In this document: positions 24,119-31,651 of the stretch, piece after piece
How positions within the stretch are numbered: position 1 is the stretch's first letter
Layout of the letters: the number at the start of each line of letters is the position of its first letter
Assembly (NCBI GenBank): GCA_002687715.1
Contig: NZBC01000227.1
Location: forward strand, 1-32,863
Direction: 5' to 3'
Origin: Planctomycetota bacterium
GTDB taxonomy: Bacteria; Planctomycetota; GCA-002687715
Length of the DNA: 32,863 nt
The notes under the pieces: model-generated
Databases searched by the model: none
What the model was told of the DNA's origin: nothing
The model's input: the letters and a program-made list of their open reading frames with translations, nothing else
Translations under genes and position numbers: made by a program

Positions 24119-24176
24119 TCCTAAAGACTTGGGAATTGGGGGTGGAGAGTCAAGGCGAAGTCCCAAAGCTTTGGGA
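24119..24176 (-). promoter_or_regulatory. Twin 16-bp dyads around the blaI-type promoter, probable operators
   Basis: TCCCAAAGCTTTGGGA at 24161-24176 is a perfect 16-base palindrome. A second site at 24119-24134 matches it at 13 of 16 positions when read on the minus strand. Their centres are 42 bp apart, four helical turns. On the minus strand TTGACT (24153-24148) lies between them, and a weak -10 (AAGTCT, 24130-24125) falls inside the downstream dyad with a 17-base spacer. This is the layout expected for a BlaI-family autorepressor. Confidence 0.65.
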
Positions 24177-24209
24177 GATGGGGGGTGGTGGGACTCCGTA
24201 CTCCAGGCA

Positions 24210-24380
24210 ACCCACATCCGTTGCGGCTCGGGTAGGACGATCCACGGCGATTCCCAGCCTCGCAGCCGGAGCGCGGACCTCCAGGTCCGGCCTGGGTAGT
24301 TTGCGTCGCGCCTCGATACAGACACTCGCCCGACAGTCGCCGACTGCAGGGGTGTCCGAGCACGCATAGCCGACTCGTCG
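24210..24380. repeat. Dispersed repeat element, copy C, inverted relative to copy B
   Basis: The 113-base core 24268-24380 is 93% identical, inverted, to 21594-21706. The inner flank 24210-24267 matches 21751-21807 more loosely. It begins with the palindrome unit containing GCGGACCTCCAGGTCC. With copy B it closely brackets the repressor-peptidase pair: it begins 34 bases upstream of the operators, while copy B ends 11 bases after the M56 stop codon. Bases 24381-24422 before the S9 gene end show nothing further. Confidence 0.85.
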
Positions 24381-24422
24381 CGAGAAGATCCCGGACTGGA
24401 CCCCGAGCAGAATTGGGAGACG

Positions 24423-26477
24423 CTACCCGCCGCGCTTGCCGCCGTCCTCCTCGGGATGCACCGGCGACTTCTCCCACTGGTAGTCCTGCTTGCGGACCCA
24501 CTTCTCGAACCAGTCGAGTTCGACGTTGGCCTTGAACAGGCGTTGTTGGAGTTCGCGCCAGCCGTGGCCCTGTTTGGGAGCGACGTAGAGGTGGGTGGGG
24601 ACGCCGTGGTGCTTGAGCGCGCGGTAGAGCTCGACGGATTGGGACATGGGGACGCGGGCGTCGTTCTCGCCGACGAGGACGAGGGTAGGCGTCCTGACCT
24701 TGTGGGTCTGGAAGAGGGGGGAATCGGCGAGGTATTGGTCGAGGGGGGCGTTCTTCTCCCAAGGAGTGCCGCCGAACCAGGGGGTGCGGTAGGTGCGGGT
24801 GTCGCTGTTGCCGTACATGGAGACCCAGTTGATGGCACCGGCGCCGGACGACGCTGCCTTGAAGCGGTCGGTGTAGGTGATGATCTTGTTGGTCATGTGG
24901 CCGCCGGCGCTCCAGCCCATCTTGGCCATGCGGTCGCCGTCGACGAGGCCGCGGGCGATGAGCGCATCGACCCCGGTCATGACGTCCTGGTGCGCGTAGC
25001 GGAAGTAGTGACCGACCATGTCGCGGAGGAAGGCGTCGCCGTACCCCGTCGACCCGCGGTAGTTCGGCTTGAACACGAAGTAGCCGAGGTCAGCGAGCAC
25101 GGGGACGTAGTTGCTCGAGCGGAACCAGCCGAACTTGTCCGACGACGCGGGGCCGCCGTGGGTCTGGACGACGACCGGGTAGCGGGTGCCCTTCTCGTAC
25201 TTCAAGGGATAGAAGAGCAGACCTTCCACGGACGCGCCGTCCACACCTTTCCACGAGACGGTCTCGACCTCCGGGAGTGCGTGCGACCTGAGGACCTCGG
25301 CGAAGACGTGAGTGACCTGGCGGGCGCTCGCGCCGGTCTCCGGATTCAGCACCCGGACCTCGCCGGGGTCGTGGGGGGACGATGCGGAGTAGGCCATGAG
25401 CCCCGTCGAGGAGACGAAGTGGTACGACCGGATGGACTGGTCGCCTTTCGTGACCGCGGTGACCCGCCGGTTCCGCACTCCGACGCGGTAGATGTTCTGC
25501 CGCACACCGGTGTTCGCGGTGAAGTAGATCGACTCACCACCTGCTGACCACATCGCGCGCCCGACGCTGTAGGTTCCACCCGCGACGATCGGTTGCGGCT
25601 TGCCGCCGGAGACCGGCACCACGAACAGCCGCGGGTTGAAGTAGAACGCCTTCAGCTCATCGTCGGTGTTGGCGACGAACAGCACCTGCGAGTTGTCCGG
25701 CGACAGCTGCGCGCCGCCTTCGCCGATGGGGTTGGTGGTCAACCGCGTCGCATCCGATCCGTCGGCAGCCATCACCCAGACCTCGCTCTTGGGTCGGTCG
25801 TCGTACAGCGGCCCCGGCGCGCGATGGTGCGCGATCATGCTTCCGTCACGCGACAAGCTGAACCCGGTGACCGTGAAGTCGCCGTCCGTGATCTGCTCCG
25901 TCTCTCCCGTCGCGATCTCGACCCGCCACACGTGCGTGTTCTTCTTGTTCTCGTCGAACTGGAACACGTTGTCCTTCACTTTGGCCCGCGCCTTCTCCTT
26001 CTTCGTCTGGTCGTCGGTCGCGGAGAAGTAGATGAACTTCCCATCCGGTGACCACTGGATCCGTCCCGGGGACGTTGGATGTTCGGTCAGCCGGATCGCC
26101 TCGCCACCGCGATTGGGGATGCGGTAGATCTGTCCGTGCTTGTCATCCCCTCGCCGTGCGACGAACGCGATCACTGATCCGTCCGGTGCCCACCGAGGGC
26201 TCCCCTCGCCTTTCTCCCCATTGGTCATCTGCACGCTGCCCGTGCCGTCGACGCTGACGCGCCACACGTGCGCGATCGTCTTGTTCTCGTCCCAGTCGGG
26301 GTCGCTCCGCACGTACAGGAGTTGCTTGCCGTCGGGAGAGAGTCGTGCGTCGCGCAGACTCGGCACACCGATGAGGTCGACGATCGTCATCGGTCGCTTC
26401 GCGTCCTGGGCGGGCAGGGCTCCGACCACGACCGACACCAGCACAACGACCACATTCGAGATGGGAAGACGACGCAT
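24423..26477 (-). CDS. Secreted S9 family prolyl-oligopeptidase-like serine peptidase
   Basis: The product has 684 residues. The ATG at 26477 has GGAGG seven bases upstream and opens a signal peptide ending ALPAQ (about 24). Residues 25-400 are a WD40-like/beta-propeller domain with repeats of the form SPDGKQLLYV, APDGSVIAFV and SPDGKFIYFS. The C-terminal alpha/beta-hydrolase domain has THGGP (439-443) for the oxyanion region and the nucleophile S523 in GWSAGGHM. D606 in GENDARVP and H638 in KQGHGW complete the triad. This layout is that of acylaminoacyl-peptidase or dipeptidyl-peptidase-type S9 enzymes, which take short peptides. It is probably periplasmic and degrades peptides for nutrition or turnover. 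Confidence 0.94.
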   Translation of the reverse strand: MRRLPISNVVVVLVSVVVGALPAQDAKRPMTIVDLIGVPSLRDARLSPDGKQLLYVRSDPDWDENKTIAHVWRVSVDGTGSVQMTNGEKGEGSPRWAPDGSVIAFVARRGDDKHGQIYRIPNRGGEAIRLTEHPTSPGRIQWSPDGKFIYFSATDDQTKKEKARAKVKDNVFQFDENKKNTHVWRVEIATGETEQITDGDFTVTGFSLSRDGSMIAHHRAPGPLYDDRPKSEVWVMAADGSDATRLTTNPIGEGGAQLSPDNSQVLFVANTDDELKAFYFNPRLFVVPVSGGKPQPIVAGGTYSVGRAMWSAGGESIYFTANTGVRQNIYRVGVRNRRVTAVTKGDQSIRSYHFVSSTGLMAYSASSPHDPGEVRVLNPETGASARQVTHVFAEVLRSHALPEVETVSWKGVDGASVEGLLFYPLKYEKGTRYPVVVQTHGGPASSDKFGWFRSSNYVPVLADLGYFVFKPNYRGSTGYGDAFLRDMVGHYFRYAHQDVMTGVDALIARGLVDGDRMAKMGWSAGGHMTNKIITYTDRFKAASSGAGAINWVSMYGNSDTRTYRTPWFGGTPWEKNAPLDQYLADSPLFQTHKVRTPTLVLVGENDARVPMSQSVELYRALKHHGVPTHLYVAPKQGHGWRELQQRLFKANVELDWFEKWVRKQDYQWEKSPVHPEEDGGKRGG

Positions 26478-26512
26478 CAGCTAGCCTCCGAAGGGGACCG
26501 TTCGATGCTGGC

Positions 26513-26518
26513 ATCATA
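26513..26518 (-). promoter_or_regulatory. -10 box TATGAT for the S9 peptidase gene
   Basis: TATGAT on the minus strand is one base off consensus and lies 35 bases before the ATG at 26477. A ~29-base leader with a GGAGG ribosome site would result. The -35 position is weak. Confidence 0.45.
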
Positions 26519-26569
26519 CTCGGGAGGTAGAACCGGTGACCGTGACGCTCACCGACCGCGGCATGGTCG

Positions 26570-27529
26570 CTACCCCCGGTGAAGCGCATGGATCACCGGC
26601 ATCCTCGCTGCGCGCCGCGCAGGCAGCCACGAGGCGAGGATCGACGTCAGCGGTGCGACGACACACACCACGCAGATGATGACCGGGTCGAGATGGTACT
26701 CAACGGGGAGGCCGGTCATCGGTTCATTGGAGAAGTGGAGGAGCAGGGTGGCGCCGAGTCCCACCACGAGGCCGGGGAGGACGCTGCCGAGGGCGAGGAG
26801 GAGAGCTTGCCAGCGGACGACCTTCTTGACCTGGGCGCGGGTCATGGCGACGGCGCGGAGGATGCCGATCTCGCGGGTCTGCTCGATCACGTTCATCGTC
26901 AACGTGTTGACCGTGCCGAGTGACGACACGAGGAACACCAGGAGCAGGATCGTCCACATGAAGCCGATGATGCCGTCGACCGTCCGGTCGATACTCGCCT
27001 TGACGTCGGCGTTGGACTGGAGCAGGACGTCGTGTGACGCTGCGATGCCTTCGAGTCCGGCGGCGAGCGCCGGGGGAGCGTTGTCCTGGGCTTCGACGCA
27101 GAACACGTCCACACCCTTGATCGCGAAGAGGCTCTTGGCCGTCTTCCATTCGGCGTAGAGCGCCATCCCTCCGCTGGTGTACTCGGTGGTCGTGCCGACG
27201 ATCTTGACGCGGTGGACACCTCGGCGGGTCTCGAGGTCGACCGTGTTGCCGACGCCGACCTGGAGGCGCTTGCCGAGGTTGGTTCCGATCACCACACCGC
27301 CGTCGCGCATCCCGGCGACGACGTCTCGGACGTTGCCGACCTCGAGATCCAACGGGATCCTGTCCGCCTCGAACACGTCCATGGCGAGGACGGCGATCGG
27401 CTGCCCCGACGCCTGCGTCCTGAAGAACTTGACCTTGCGGATGGATGCGATGCCGGGCAGCGCGCGGATCTCCTCCTCCAGTGACTCGGACACCGAAGGA
27501 ACGGCCAGCAGTGAGGGACCCGGCATCAC
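26570..27529 (-). CDS. C-terminal half of an FtsX/MacB-type ABC permease, separated by an in-frame UGA
   Basis: The product has 319 residues if restarted at GTG 27529 (an ATG follows at 27526). It is in the same frame as the upstream half, with only TGA and four codons between them. It begins with a periplasmic MacB-like domain (PSLLAVPSVSESLEEEI onward) without its preceding membrane helix, which is at the end of the upstream half. Then come three membrane segments at about 195-220, 240-270 and 285-305, with the FtsX signature IEQTREIGILRAVAMTRAQV. The end, PARRAARMPVIHALHRG, is typical of MacB-type permeases. It could be made by reinitiation, by UGA readthrough, or not at all. See the upstream half. 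Confidence 0.8.
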   Translation of the reverse strand: MMPGPSLLAVPSVSESLEEEIRALPGIASIRKVKFFRTQASGQPIAVLAMDVFEADRIPLDLEVGNVRDVVAGMRDGGVVIGTNLGKRLQVGVGNTVDLETRRGVHRVKIVGTTTEYTSGGMALYAEWKTAKSLFAIKGVDVFCVEAQDNAPPALAAGLEGIAASHDVLLQSNADVKASIDRTVDGIIGFMWTILLLVFLVSSLGTVNTLTMNVIEQTREIGILRAVAMTRAQVKKVVRWQALLLALGSVLPGLVVGLGATLLLHFSNEPMTGLPVEYHLDPVIICVVCVVAPLTSILASWLPARRAARMPVIHALHRG

Positions 27530-27541
27530 GGCACGGATGAA

Positions 27542-29095
27542 TCAGTCGCCGACGAACGTGCGCTCGTACCAGGTGTCCATGTCGCGCAGGTTGCTGCGGA
27601 TCTGGTTGCCGAACCCGATGCTGATGACGATGGCGACGAACAGTACGCCCGCGGTCAGCGCGGTTCGTACCCGGCGCCGGTCGAGATGGCGAGCGGCCAT
27701 CCGCCCTTCGAATCCCATGAACGGACCCAGCCCCCACACCACCATGCGCAGGACCGGCATGAGCAGATACGGCATCACGAGGATGCCGCCGATCATCAGC
27801 AGCGCCATCCCGGCCGGCAGGATCTTCTCGTTGGACCGTTGCGGCAGGTGTTCCCCCACGAGGATGACGCAGATGCCGGCCATGAGCGTGATGCAGATGA
27901 CTCCGACCACGAGCGGCCACCGGCGGACGCTCTCGATCGCGTCGGTGCCAGCCGCGGCGGTGAGCCCGTTCAGCGGTGGCTCGCGTCCCGCCCGTCGTGC
28001 GGGGACCCACGTCGCGGCGAGGGCCATCACCGGGCCGAGGATGGCCGCCGCGACGAAGGGCATCACTCCCGGAACCGGCGCCGACAGCTTGACTCCCATG
28101 AGCGTCTGCATGCTGCCGAGCATGCCGAACGACATGAGCCACCCGAGCGGGATACCGATGGCGGTGCCCGTCAGTCCGAGGAGCAGCGCCTCGCGCAGCA
28201 GCCACCACTGAACCTGCTTGCCTGTCCCTCCCAGCGCGCGGATCAACGCGAGCTGGCGCCTCCGCTCGGCCAGGTTCATGAGGAACGTGTTCAGGATGAT
28301 GAAGGCGCCCGCCACCAGCGACATGATGCTGAAGCTCTGCAACGCCTGCTCGGTGCTGAGCAGCGTGTCCCGCACGAGGTCCGCGCGCGCGGCCGGCGGG
28401 CGGACGGAGAGCCCATCCGGAAGCGACGTCTGCACGGCCTGGCGTATGGCGTTCGCGCGGTCGTCATCCTCCAGCACGAGCTGCACGGAGTTGATCTGGT
28501 CGCCGAGGCCGAATCGCTTCTTCGCGGTCGAGAGCGGCATCACCACCACCGCACCCGCGTTGAACGCCGAGATGGGACCTGGCTCCATCAGTCCACACAC
28601 CGTCAGCCGGACCCCACCGGTGCGGGTGATGACGGGTGCGTCGTCGCCGACGCCGATGCCATTGGCAGCGGCGAATGCCGCGTCGAGCAACACCACTGCG
28701 CCTCCCGGTGCGAGTGCCTTGCCCGCGCGCAGCTTCAGGTCGCGGACGGCGGTGTCTCGCTCGGGGTCGATCCCGATGACCATGACCACGAGCCGTCCCT
28801 TCGGACCGATCATCACGGCCGGCATCTGTACGACAGGTGCGGCGACTGCAACCCCGTCCGTCCCGGAGAGCTGGTCGACGAGCGCCGCGTCGAACCCGCC
28901 GTCACCGATCGCGACGACCTCGAGGGCCGCGCGCCCGGCGAGGGTCGTGTACATGTCGCCGTAGGCGCGACGTGTGGTCTCGATCGTGATCGCGATCGAC
29001 AGCATCGCCGCGACCCCGATCGTGATCCCGGTCAGCGTGAGCCCGGATCGCAGCGGACGCCGCCGCAGCTCGCGCAGGCTGTACGACCACTTCAT
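27542..29095 (-). CDS. N-terminal half of an FtsX/MacB-type ABC permease, ending in a probable nonsense codon
   Basis: The product has 517 residues. The ATG at 29095 overlaps the ATPase stop (ATGA). It has a first membrane helix (about 18-40), a MacB-like periplasmic domain, then an FtsX domain with LAERRRQLALIRALGGTGKQ and PARRAGREPPLNGL. Two further helices and the first helix of the second FtsX unit (TALTAGVLFVAIVISIGFG) follow. It stops at TGA (27544-27542) after YERTFVGD, and the same frame continues with FIRAVMPGPSLL, as in uninterrupted permeases of ~840 residues. TGG to TGA would convert a Trp there to a stop. The exporter probably moves lipids, lipoproteins, peptides or drugs. Confidence 0.88.
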   Translation of the reverse strand: MKWSYSLRELRRRPLRSGLTLTGITIGVAAMLSIAITIETTRRAYGDMYTTLAGRAALEVVAIGDGGFDAALVDQLSGTDGVAVAAPVVQMPAVMIGPKGRLVVMVIGIDPERDTAVRDLKLRAGKALAPGGAVVLLDAAFAAANGIGVGDDAPVITRTGGVRLTVCGLMEPGPISAFNAGAVVVMPLSTAKKRFGLGDQINSVQLVLEDDDRANAIRQAVQTSLPDGLSVRPPAARADLVRDTLLSTEQALQSFSIMSLVAGAFIILNTFLMNLAERRRQLALIRALGGTGKQVQWWLLREALLLGLTGTAIGIPLGWLMSFGMLGSMQTLMGVKLSAPVPGVMPFVAAAILGPVMALAATWVPARRAGREPPLNGLTAAAGTDAIESVRRWPLVVGVICITLMAGICVILVGEHLPQRSNEKILPAGMALLMIGGILVMPYLLMPVLRMVVWGLGPFMGFEGRMAARHLDRRRVRTALTAGVLFVAIVISIGFGNQIRSNLRDMDTWYERTFVGD

Positions 29096-29865
29096 GGCGC
29101 GTCCTCCGGGGCATCAAGACCCTCCAGGCTCGCGAGGACGTCGGCGCCACTCTTCACGGGCGGAAGCGTCTGCTCCTCCACGATCCGGCCGTCCCGAAGC
29201 CGGACGATGCGGTCGGCCATGGCGGCATCTCGGGCGTCGTGCGTCACCATGATCACCGTCTGCCCCTCCTCGTCGACGAGGCGTCGCAGCAAGCGCATCG
29301 TCTGGTCGCCGGTCACGCTGTCAAGGTTGCCCGTGGGTTCATCGGCGAGCAGGAGCACGGGCTCCGCAACCAGCGAACGGGCGATGGCGATGCGCTGCTG
29401 TTCGCCGCCCGACATCTCGCCGGGACGATGATCGGGGCGAGACCCGAGTCCGACCAGATCGAGCGCACGCCCCGCCCGTTCGTTTGCACGCGACTCGGCG
29501 ATCCCGTCGATGATCAGTGGCAACGCGACGTTCTCGATCGCGGTCAGGACCGACACGAGGTTGTAGGCCTGGAACACGAACCCGATCTTGCGCCTCCGTA
29601 GCATAGTGAGCTGATCGTCGTTGAGAGACGCGAGGTCCTCGCCGCCGACTGCGACGGTGCCTGACGTCGCGACATCGAGCCCGCCGATGAGGTGCAGCAG
29701 CGTGCTCTTGCCGGACCCCGAAGGTCCCATGATGGCGACGAACTCACCCGCTCCGACGTCGAGGTCGATGCCCGCCAGGGCTTCGACGCGCGTCGAGCTC
29801 TCGCCGAATACCTTGTGTACGCCGTGCAGCGCAATCGCCGTCGTTCGAGTTCCGGTCGTCGTCAT
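29092..29865 (-). CDS. ABC transporter ATPase of the MacB/LolD type
   Basis: The product has 257 residues. The ATG at 29865 has AAGGAG five bases upstream and overlaps the padR stop (ATGA). Walker A is GPSGSGKST, the Q-loop lies in FVFQAYNLV, the signature is MSGGEQQRIAIARSL, Walker B is LLLADEPTGNLD, and the H-loop is VTHDARD. The LxxIGGLD and NLVSVLTAIENVALPL segments are typical of the MacB/LolD subfamily that drives FtsX-type permeases. All catalytic residues are present. It is the middle gene of the padR-ATPase-permease operon. Confidence 0.96.
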   Translation of the reverse strand: MTTTGTRTTAIALHGVHKVFGESSTRVEALAGIDLDVGAGEFVAIMGPSGSGKSTLLHLIGGLDVATSGTVAVGGEDLASLNDDQLTMLRRRKIGFVFQAYNLVSVLTAIENVALPLIIDGIAESRANERAGRALDLVGLGSRPDHRPGEMSGGEQQRIAIARSLVAEPVLLLADEPTGNLDSVTGDQTMRLLRRLVDEEGQTVIMVTHDARDAAMADRIVRLRDGRIVEEQTLPPVKSGADVLASLEGLDAPEDAP

Positions 29866-30392
29866 GGGGTCTCCTTCCCGAGGGCCTCCTCGCATCGGTC
29901 GAGCCACTCGAGGAGTCCTTCGAGCTTCAGCACGGCGAGGTCCAGCAGGAGGGTGATGGAGAGCGGAGTAGCGTCGCGATCGGCGCGGGCGCGCGCCTGC
30001 GTCGCTTGATGAAGTCGTTCGAAGGCGCCGCGCCGCTCCAGTGCGATGACGCCCCGCCAGTCACCCTCGGGCAACCTCCGGGCGACCATCAGCTTCAAGA
30101 ACGTCTCGTTGCGCAGGTCGAGGTCGACCTTGGACGCGTGCCCGAGCCAGCGCCCCAGCTCGTCCCGGCCCTGGGCCGTGAGCGCGAAGACCTTCTTGTC
30201 GGGCCGATCGTTCTGGGCGACCACCTCGTGGTGGACCAGGCCGTCCCGCAGGAGCCGGTCCAGCGTGGCGTAGACCTGCCCTGCGTTCAGTCGCGACTGG
30301 GGAACCAGCTCGTTCTCGTACGCCGACCGCAGCTCGTATCCGTGGAGCGGGCCCTCCGCCAGGAGGCCCAGGATGGCGTGGCGTACAGACAT
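29862..30392 (-). CDS. PadR-family transcriptional regulator
   Basis: The product has 176 residues. The winged helix at the N-terminus has the family pattern HAILGLLAEGPLHGYEL, then GQVYATLDRLLRDGLV and VFALTAQGRDEL. The C-terminal region (90-176) is the helical Vir_act_alpha_C-like dimer part. The start ATG at 30392 lacks a Shine-Dalgarno. It is the first gene of an operon with an ABC exporter, overlapping by ATGA, so it most likely represses its own operon and is released by an exporter substrate. PadR control of antibiotic or lipid exporters is well known. Confidence 0.93.
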   Translation of the reverse strand: MSVRHAILGLLAEGPLHGYELRSAYENELVPQSRLNAGQVYATLDRLLRDGLVHHEVVAQNDRPDKKVFALTAQGRDELGRWLGHASKVDLDLRNETFLKLMVARRLPEGDWRGVIALERRGAFERLHQATQARARADRDATPLSITLLLDLAVLKLEGLLEWLDRCEEALGKETP

Positions 30393-30393
30393 G

Positions 30394-30427
30394 ATAGATA
30401 CCGAGAGACTAACTACTCAGTATCTAT
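30394..30427. promoter_or_regulatory. Operator-like inverted repeat at the padR promoter
   Basis: ATAGATAC (30394-30401) and GTATCTAT (30420-30427) form a perfect inverted repeat with an 18-base spacer directly before the padR start. On the minus strand, TTGGAT (30451-30446), 17 bases and TATAGA (30428-30423) form a plausible promoter whose -10 overlaps one arm. Autoregulation by PadR is inferred. Confidence 0.6.
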
Positions 30428-30473
30428 AGGCGGATATCCGGGGGGATCCAAGGACGGCTTCTCGGAAGCTCGA

Positions 30474-30479
30474 TAGGAT
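30474..30479 (+). promoter_or_regulatory. -10-like box TAGGAT upstream of aroC
   Basis: TAGGAT within GATAGGAT, the same octamer as at pyk, lies 25 bases before the aroC ATG. It would give a leader of about 19 bases. AGGACG at 30451-30456 is a weak -35 with a 17-base spacer. Confidence 0.35.
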
Positions 30480-30504
30480 GGCTCTCGCGGATCGACGGAT
30501 ATCC

Positions 30505-31584
30505 ATGTCAGGCAACACCTTCGGACATATCTTTCGCGTGACGACGGCCGGCGAGAGCCACGGGCCGGCGAACATCGCCATCGTCGACGGCGTCCCTCCG
30601 GGGCTCTCGCTGTCCGAGGACGACCTGCAGCCCGACCTCGACCGGCGCCGTCCGGGGCAGTCGAAGATCGTCACCCAGCGCAGCGAGGCGGACACCGCCG
30701 AGATCCTGTCCGGGGTCTTCGAGGGCCGGACGACCGGCACCCCGATCGCGATCCTCATCCGGAACGATGATGTCCGGTCGAAGGACTACTCGGAGATCCG
30801 GGAGAAGTACCGCCCGGGGCATGCGGACTTCACGTTCGACCGGAAGTTCGGCTTTCGAGATCACCGCGGGGGCGGGCGGTCCAGCGCTCGGGAGACCGTG
30901 GTTCGTGTCGCGGCGGGTGCGATCGCGAAGAAGCTGCTGCAGGAGCGGTTCGGGACGCGCATCGTCGGCTGGGTTGCGCAGGTGGGAGACGAGGTCGCGA
31001 GCGTGCCAGACCCGACTTCGGTGACGCTCGATGCGGTCGAGGCGACTCCGGTGCGGTGTCCGGACCCGGATGCGGCCGCGCGCATGATCGTGCTGATCGA
31101 GCAGGTCCGGGCGGCGCGTGATTCCATCGGCGGCATCGCGCAGGTCTGTGCGACGGGGGTGTCGGCGGGCCTCGGCGAGCCCGTTTTCGACAAGCTGAAG
31201 GCCGACCTCGCGAAGGCGATGCTGTCCTTGCCGGCGGTGCTCGGGTTCGAGTACGGAGCCGGGTTCGGCGTCGCGACGGCGCGAGGATCCGAGAACAACG
31301 ACGCGTTCGTTCCGGACGGCGACCAGATCCGCACTCGCACCAATCGCCATGGCGGGATGCTCGGCGGCATCTCGTCCGGGATGCCGATCACGTTCCGATG
31401 CGCCGTGAAGCCGACGAGCTCGCTCCCGCAGCCGCAGGACACCGTCACGCGATCCGGCGAACCCACGACCATCGTGACCTCGGGCCGCCACGACCCGTGT
31501 CTGTTGCCGCGGTTCATTCCGATGGCGGAGGCGATGACGGCGCTGGTGTTGGCCGATCATGCACTGCGTCAGGCGGCGCGGTGA
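30505..31584 (+). CDS. aroC: Chorismate synthase
   Basis: The 359-residue enzyme converts 5-enolpyruvylshikimate-3-phosphate to chorismate with reduced FMN, ending the shikimate pathway. The start at 30505 gives the family N-terminus MSGNTFGHIFRVTTAGESHG; an ATG at 30478 would add nine residues. Signatures include RRRPGQSKIVTQRSEADTAE (about 47-66), GTPIAILIRNDDVRSKDY (78-95), RPGHADFTF (102-110) and the GGGRSSARET loop (121-130). GFEYGAGFG and NRHGGMLGGISSG supply the FMN/phosphate site. The end, RHDPCLLPRFIPMAEAM, is also conserved. It looks complete and of normal length. It stands alone, with no other shikimate gene in the window. Confidence 0.97.
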   Translation: MSGNTFGHIFRVTTAGESHGPANIAIVDGVPPGLSLSEDDLQPDLDRRRPGQSKIVTQRSEADTAEILSGVFEGRTTGTPIAILIRNDDVRSKDYSEIREKYRPGHADFTFDRKFGFRDHRGGGRSSARETVVRVAAGAIAKKLLQERFGTRIVGWVAQVGDEVASVPDPTSVTLDAVEATPVRCPDPDAAARMIVLIEQVRAARDSIGGIAQVCATGVSAGLGEPVFDKLKADLAKAMLSLPAVLGFEYGAGFGVATARGSENNDAFVPDGDQIRTRTNRHGGMLGGISSGMPITFRCAVKPTSSLPQPQDTVTRSGEPTTIVTSGRHDPCLLPRFIPMAEAMTALVLADHALRQAAR

Positions 31585-31637
31585 TGCCGGTCGGGCGGAG
31601 AGCCTGGATGGGCATGGGCGTCAACGACCTTTGAGGA

Positions 31638-31643
31638 TACGCT
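31638..31643 (+). promoter_or_regulatory. -10-like box TACGCT, leaderless geometry, for the lipoprotein gene
   Basis: TACGCT is followed by eight bases and the ATG at 31652; no Shine-Dalgarno lies between. It lies 54 bases after the aroC stop, so the lipoprotein gene can be transcribed separately. Confidence 0.35.
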
Positions 31644-31651
31644 CCCCGGTC

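Noticed and set aside
21594..24380. A small protein shared by the two repeat copies (conceptual peptide containing RRLSGECLYRGA)
   Set aside because: It arises by translating the repeat DNA, has no start signal, and the differences between copies change residues freely.
27526..27544. Selenocysteine at the permease UGA
   Set aside because: A weak hairpin (GTGA/TCAC) does follow, but the site aligns with an aromatic position, not a redox cysteine, and no selenium gene is present in the window.
27686..29431. A 581-codon open frame on the plus strand
   Set aside because: It is antisense to the ABC permease and part of the ATPase and is dominated by His, Arg and Asp without any motif.
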